Shown piece after piece: positions 59,801 through 64,000 of a stretch of DNA of 64,000 nt (within the stretch, counting starts at the first letter, position 1; every line of letters begins with the position of its first letter). The stretch is from contig CM056999.1 of the NCBI GenBank assembly GCA_029891345.1, positions 28,679,418-28,743,417 of the forward strand, written 5' to 3'. This DNA is from Dryococelus australis (Eukaryota; Arthropoda; Insecta; Phasmatodea; Phasmatidae). Under the pieces are notes generated by a model. The model was not told the DNA's origin and did no database searches. It saw nothing but the letters and a program-made list of their open reading frames with translations. The translations under genes were made by a program, and so were the position numbers.

Positions 59801-60576
59801 TCTTTTAATAGAACAAGTGCAGCCAACTTTGAGGGCCACATTGTCACTCTGGCCAGAACGAGTGTTGCAGGGGCTGAAGTGTAAGCTGAAGACAGCAAGA
59901 ACTTCTCATAGAATAAGAGTAGTCATCTGAAAGGGCCACAATGTCACTTTGGCGTGCACAATTGTTGCAGTGGCTGAGTGGTGAGGTGTATGCAGCAAGA
60001 CCTTCTCATAGCACAAGTGCTGCCAGCTGTGAAGGCTACATTGTCATTTTTGGCAAGCACGAATGTTGCAGTGGCTGAAGTGTGAGGTGAGACAGCGAGA
60101 ATATTTAATAACACAAGTGCGGCCAACTGTGAGAGCCACATTCTCACTCTGACCAGCACGAGTGTTGCAGGGGCTGAGTGGTGAGGTAAAGGTGGAAATA
60201 CCATCTAATTGTGTATTTGTGCAACCAGTTGTGATGGAAGTATTGTTACAATGGCCAGCACGAGGGTTGCAAGGGATGAGGGGCTGGGTGAAGTCTGCAA
60301 GACCTTCTAATAGAACAAGTGCAGCCAGCTGTAAGGGCCCCATTGTCACTCTGGCCTGCAGAGGCTGAATAGTGATGTATAAGCAACGAGACCTTCTCAT
60401 AGGATAAGTGTAGCAAGCTTTATGGGCTACTTTATATCTCTGGACAGAACGAAAGTTTCAGGTTGTTGAACGGTGACGTGAAAGCAGCAAGATCTTCTCC
60501 TAAAGAATTTGCAGCCATATGTGAATGCCACATTATCACTGTGGCCTGCACGAGTAATGCAGGGTCTGAGTGGTGA
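56889..60576. repeat. Satellite segmental duplication, copy 2
   Basis: 3,688 bp counterpart of copy 1, lacking two blocks of about 400 and 402 bp. The junctions lie near 58,988 (after CCTTTTCCTAGC) and near 59,895 (within GAAGACAGC), each inside the conserved part of a monomer. Because each missing block is four monomers long, homologous misalignment within the array explains them. Confidence 0.93.
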
Positions 60577-63500
60577 GGTCTAGGCAGCGTGTCTTCTTAT
60601 AGCACAAGTGCGGCCAGCTGTGAGGGCCACATTGTCACTCTGGACAGCATGAATGTTGCAGGGGCTGAGATTCGATGTGCAGGCATCGAGAACTTCTCAT
60701 AGAATAAGTGCAGCCAGCTGAAAGTGCCACACTGTCTGTTTGGCCTGCAAAAATGTTGCAGGGGCTGTGTGGTGAGGTGTATGCAGCGAGACCTTCTTAT
60801 AGGATAAGTGTTACTAGTTGTAAAGGCCACATTGTCTCTTTGGAAAGAACGAGTGTTGCAGGATTTGAGGGGTAAGTTGAAGGCAACGAGACCTTCTCAT
60901 AGCACAACTGCTGTCAGCTGTGAGGTCCACATTGTCCCACTGGCCAGCACGACAGTGGCAGTGTCTGGCCTGTGATGCATAGGCACGAGATATTAACATC
61001 ACTTGCTATAACGAGTGATGTATGGGCTGAGTTGTAAGGTGTAGGCAGCGAGTTCGTCTAATAGAACAACTGCAGCCGACTGTGAGAGCCACATTGTCAC
61101 AATGGCCTCCACAATTGTTGCAGGGGCAGAGAGGTGAGGTGTAGTCAGCGAGATCTTCTCATAGCACAACTGCAGCAAGCTTTATGGGACACATATGCTC
61201 TTTGGACAGAACGAGTCTTTCAGGGTGTTTAAAGGTGATGTATAAACAGCAAGATATTCTCATAAGAATTTGCAGCCAGCTGTGAGGGCCACATTGCCAC
61301 TGTGGCCTGCACGAGTAATGCAGGGGCCCAGTGGTGAGGTGTAGGCAGCAAGTTCTTCTCCAAGCTCATGTGCAGTCAGCTGTCAGGGCCACATTGTGAC
61401 TCTGACTAGCACGAGTGTTGCTTAGGACAAAGTGGTGAGATGTAGGTAGCGAGACATTATAATAGGCAGCAAAACCTTCTCTTAGCATAAGTGCAGCCAG
61501 ATGTTTGGGCCAACATTGTGATCCTGGTCAGCACAATTAATGTAGGGGCTGAGTGGTGACGTGTAGGCAGCAAGACCTTATCCAAGTGCATGTGCAGACA
61601 GATTTGTGGACCACATTGTCACTCTGGACAGAACGAGTGTTGCAAGGGTTGAAGGGTGAGTTGTAGGCAGCGAGACCTTGTCCGAAAAAAGTGCAGGCAG
61701 ATATTAGGGCCACATTGTCACTGTGTCCTGCACGAGTTTTACAGAGGCTGAGTGGTGAGGTGAGAGACAATCTAATAGCACAAGTGCACAAAACTGTAAG
61801 GGTCACAATATCACTCTGGCCTTCACAAGAGTTGCAGGGGCTGAGTTGTGAGTTGTAGGCAGTGAGACCTTCACATAGTGCTAGTGCAGCCAGCTGTGAG
61901 TGCAACAGACCAATTTTGGCCTTCACAAGTGTTGCAGGGGGTGAGTAATAATGTGTAGGCAGCGAGATCTTCATCAAGCGCAAGTTCAGCCAGCTTTGAG
62001 TGCCACGTTGTATCTCTGGACATAACGAGTGTTGCAGGCTGAAGGGTGAGGTGTAGGCAGCCATACCTTCTTAGCGCTAAAATGCAGGCAGCTGTGAGGT
62101 GAGCTTTGCAACTCTGGCCAGTACGAGAGTTGCAGGAGCTGAAAGGTGAGGTGAAGGCAGTAAATTCCTTCTCATAGCACAAATACATCCAGATATGAGT
62201 GTCACATTGTCACTCTGGCCAGCACGAGTGTTGCAGTGGCTGAGTTTGTGAGTTTTACCCCGTAACATCTTCACATAGTGCTAGTGCGGCCAACTATGAG
62301 GGCCACATTGTCACTTTGGCCTTCGCATGTGTTGCGGGGGCTGATTGGTAATTTGTAGACACCAAGAGATTCTCCTAAAGAATGTGCAGCCAGCTGTAAA
62401 GGCCACATTAACCATGTGGCCTACACGAGTGCTGGAGGGACTTAGTGGCGAGGTGTAGGCAGCGAGATCTTCTCATAGCACAAGTGTAGCCAGCTGTAAG
62501 GGCTGCATTGTCATTTTGGCCAGAACGAGTGTTGCAGGGGCTGAGGGTAGGTTTAGGTAGTTAGACCTTCTCATAGCATATGTGCAGCCAGCTTTGAGGG
62601 CTACATTGTCTCTCTGGACAGAACGAGTGTTGCAGGAATTGAAGGGTGTGTTGTAGGCAGTGAGACTTTCTCCTAACGAAAGTGCAGTCAGCTGTAAGAG
62701 CCACATTGTCACTTTTGCCTGCACGAGTGTTGCAAGGGCTGAGGGCTGAGGGGTGAGGTGAAGGTAGCTAGAGCTTCTCATGGCACAAATGCGCCCAGCT
62801 GTGAGACCCACATTGTGACTCTGGCCAGCACGAGTGTTGCATATGGCTGAGTGTTGAGGTGTAGGCAGCGAGACATTCTAATAACTAAACTGCAGCCAGC
62901 TTCGAGGGAGCATTGTAACTCTGGCCAAAACAAGTGTTGTAGGAGCTTAACATTGTGGTGAAGGAAGCGAAACCTTCCCATAACACAAGTGCAGCCAGCT
63001 GTGAGAGCAACATTGTCACTCTGGCCAGCACAAGGAATGCAAGGCCTAAGGGGTTAAATGAAGGTAGCTAGACCTTCTCATAGCACAAGTGCAGCTAGCT
63101 CTGAAGACCACATTGTCACTCTGGCCAGTAGGAGTGTTGCATAGGGCTGAGTGGTAAGGTGTAGGCAGCGATATATTCTAGAAGCTAAAGTGCAGCCAGC
63201 TTTGAGGGAAACATTGTAACTCTTGCCATCACGAGTGTTGCAGGGATTTAAGGGTGAAGTGAAAACAGCGAGTTCCTTCTCATAGCACAAGTGCAGCCCG
63301 ATGTTAGGGCAACATTGTGACCCTGGCCAGCACGAGTGTTGCAGGGGTTGAGTGGTGATAGTTGGGTAGTGAAAAATACTCATAATGCAATTGAAGCCAG
63401 CTGTAAGTGCCACATTTTCACTCTGGCTGGTATGAGTGCTGCAGGGGCTGAGTGATGACGAGTGGGCAGTGGAACCATCTTATAATGTAACTGCAGTCAG

Positions 63501-64000
63501 ATATGAGTGCTGCATTGTAACTATGGCCACCACGAGTGTTCCAGGGGCTTATTGGTGAGGTGTAGACAGCGTGACATTTTCATAGTGCAAGTGCAGCCAG
63601 TTCAATGGTCCACATTGTCGCACGAGTGTTTCTGGGGTTGAGTGGTCAGGTGTAAATTGCGAGAACTTCTGGTAGTGCAAGTGCAACCAACTGTGAGGGA
63701 CATTGTCACTCTGGCCAGCACGAAAGTTGCAGGAGCTGAGTAGTGAGTAGTGAGCGAGACCTTCTCATAAAGCAAGAGTAGCCAGCTGTAAGGGCCACAT
63801 TGTCATTCTGGCCAGAAAGAGGGAAGCAGGTTATTAGATGTGAGTTGTAGGCTGCGAAACATTCTCATAGAGAATGTGCGGACAGCTGTGAGGTCCATCT
63901 TGTCTCTCCGGCCAGCACGAGTTTTGCAGGGGCTGAGTGGTGAGGTGTAGGCAGCAAGAATTTGTCATAGTGCTAGTGTAGCCAGCTATGAGGACCACAT

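Larger units (their letters stand above)
48085..64000. repeat. Satellite array of 100-bp monomers
   Basis: About 160 head-to-tail monomers fill the window to its end. A typical unit begins GCAGCGAGACCTTCTCATAG and continues through CACAAGTGCAGCCAGCTGTG, AGGGCCACATTGTCACTCTG, GCCAGCACGAGTGTTGCAGG and GGCTGAGTGGTGAGGTGTAG, 100 bp in all. Neighbours differ by roughly 15-30%, so this is an old array. Two variant classes recur: one has CACTCTGGCCAGCACGAG with TGCAGGGGCTGAG, the other TCTCTCTGGACAGAACGAG with TTTCATGGGTTGAAG. Some units replace CTCATAGCACAAG by CTCCTAAAGAAAG. The unit length is not a multiple of three and the typical unit has a stop in two of three minus-strand phases, so the many open frames are fragments without coding meaning. 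Confidence 0.97.

Noticed and set aside
48085..64000. Dozens of minus-strand open frames with recurring Ser-Pro-Leu-Ser-Pro-Cys-Asn-Thr-like peptides
   Set aside because: They arise from a 100-bp satellite. The unit is not a multiple of three, so each frame cycles through all phases and meets stops every one to three monomers; no start, splice or conserved protein is implied.

Overview
The window is nuclear DNA of an animal, most likely an arthropod with a large, transposon-rich genome (I favour an insect, but nothing here fixes the order). It is sparse in host genes, AT-rich, full of microsatellites and decayed mobile DNA, and the recognisable virus-like genes are of the kind common in arthropod Mavericks/Polintons. 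Host content that I can support is one probable first coding exon of a secreted protein (7,708-7,983, minus) and one weaker internal exon (28,531-28,661, minus).

The central 33 kb holds two different decayed Maverick/Polinton elements in mirror orientation. Relic B (about 9,866-25,573, 15.7 kb, very AT-rich) still has both long terminal inverted repeats of about 1.1-1.2 kb. Inside it, on the minus strand, lie relics of a phospholipase A2-like protein, a hydrophobic minor virion-type protein, an adenain-type protease, a penton-type minor capsid protein, a capsid-type protein, a protein of unknown function and the N-terminus of a protein-primed DNA polymerase B. On the plus strand lie a packaging ATPase, a coiled-coil protein of unknown function and an rve integrase with a C-terminal chromodomain-like tail. 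Relic A (about 30,809-42,860) carries nearly the same gene set in the same relative order but flipped. All genes in both relics carry stops and frameshifts, and the two copies are too diverged to be recent duplicates of one another.

Relic A is interrupted by a third element (about 33,030-36,850) with imperfect inverted termini. It carries one broken, roughly 1,000-codon gene of a widespread animal transposon-like family with a PIN/XPG-nuclease-like centre and a cysteine-rich CXC-like tail. It sits inside relic A's coiled-coil gene, so it arrived after relic A. A 709-bp non-autonomous inverted-repeat element (25,610-26,318) abuts the right end of relic B.

From about 48,085 to the end of the window is an uninterrupted satellite array of 100-bp monomers (about 160 copies). 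It contains a recent 4.5-kb segmental duplication (50,294-54,783 copied at 56,889-60,576), whose second copy lacks two blocks of about 400 bp, each equal to four monomers. An older duplication with nearly the same spacing is visible beside it. The remaining stretches (1-7,600, 26.3-30.8 kb, 42.9-48 kb) show only low-complexity DNA, microsatellites and unclassified repeats.
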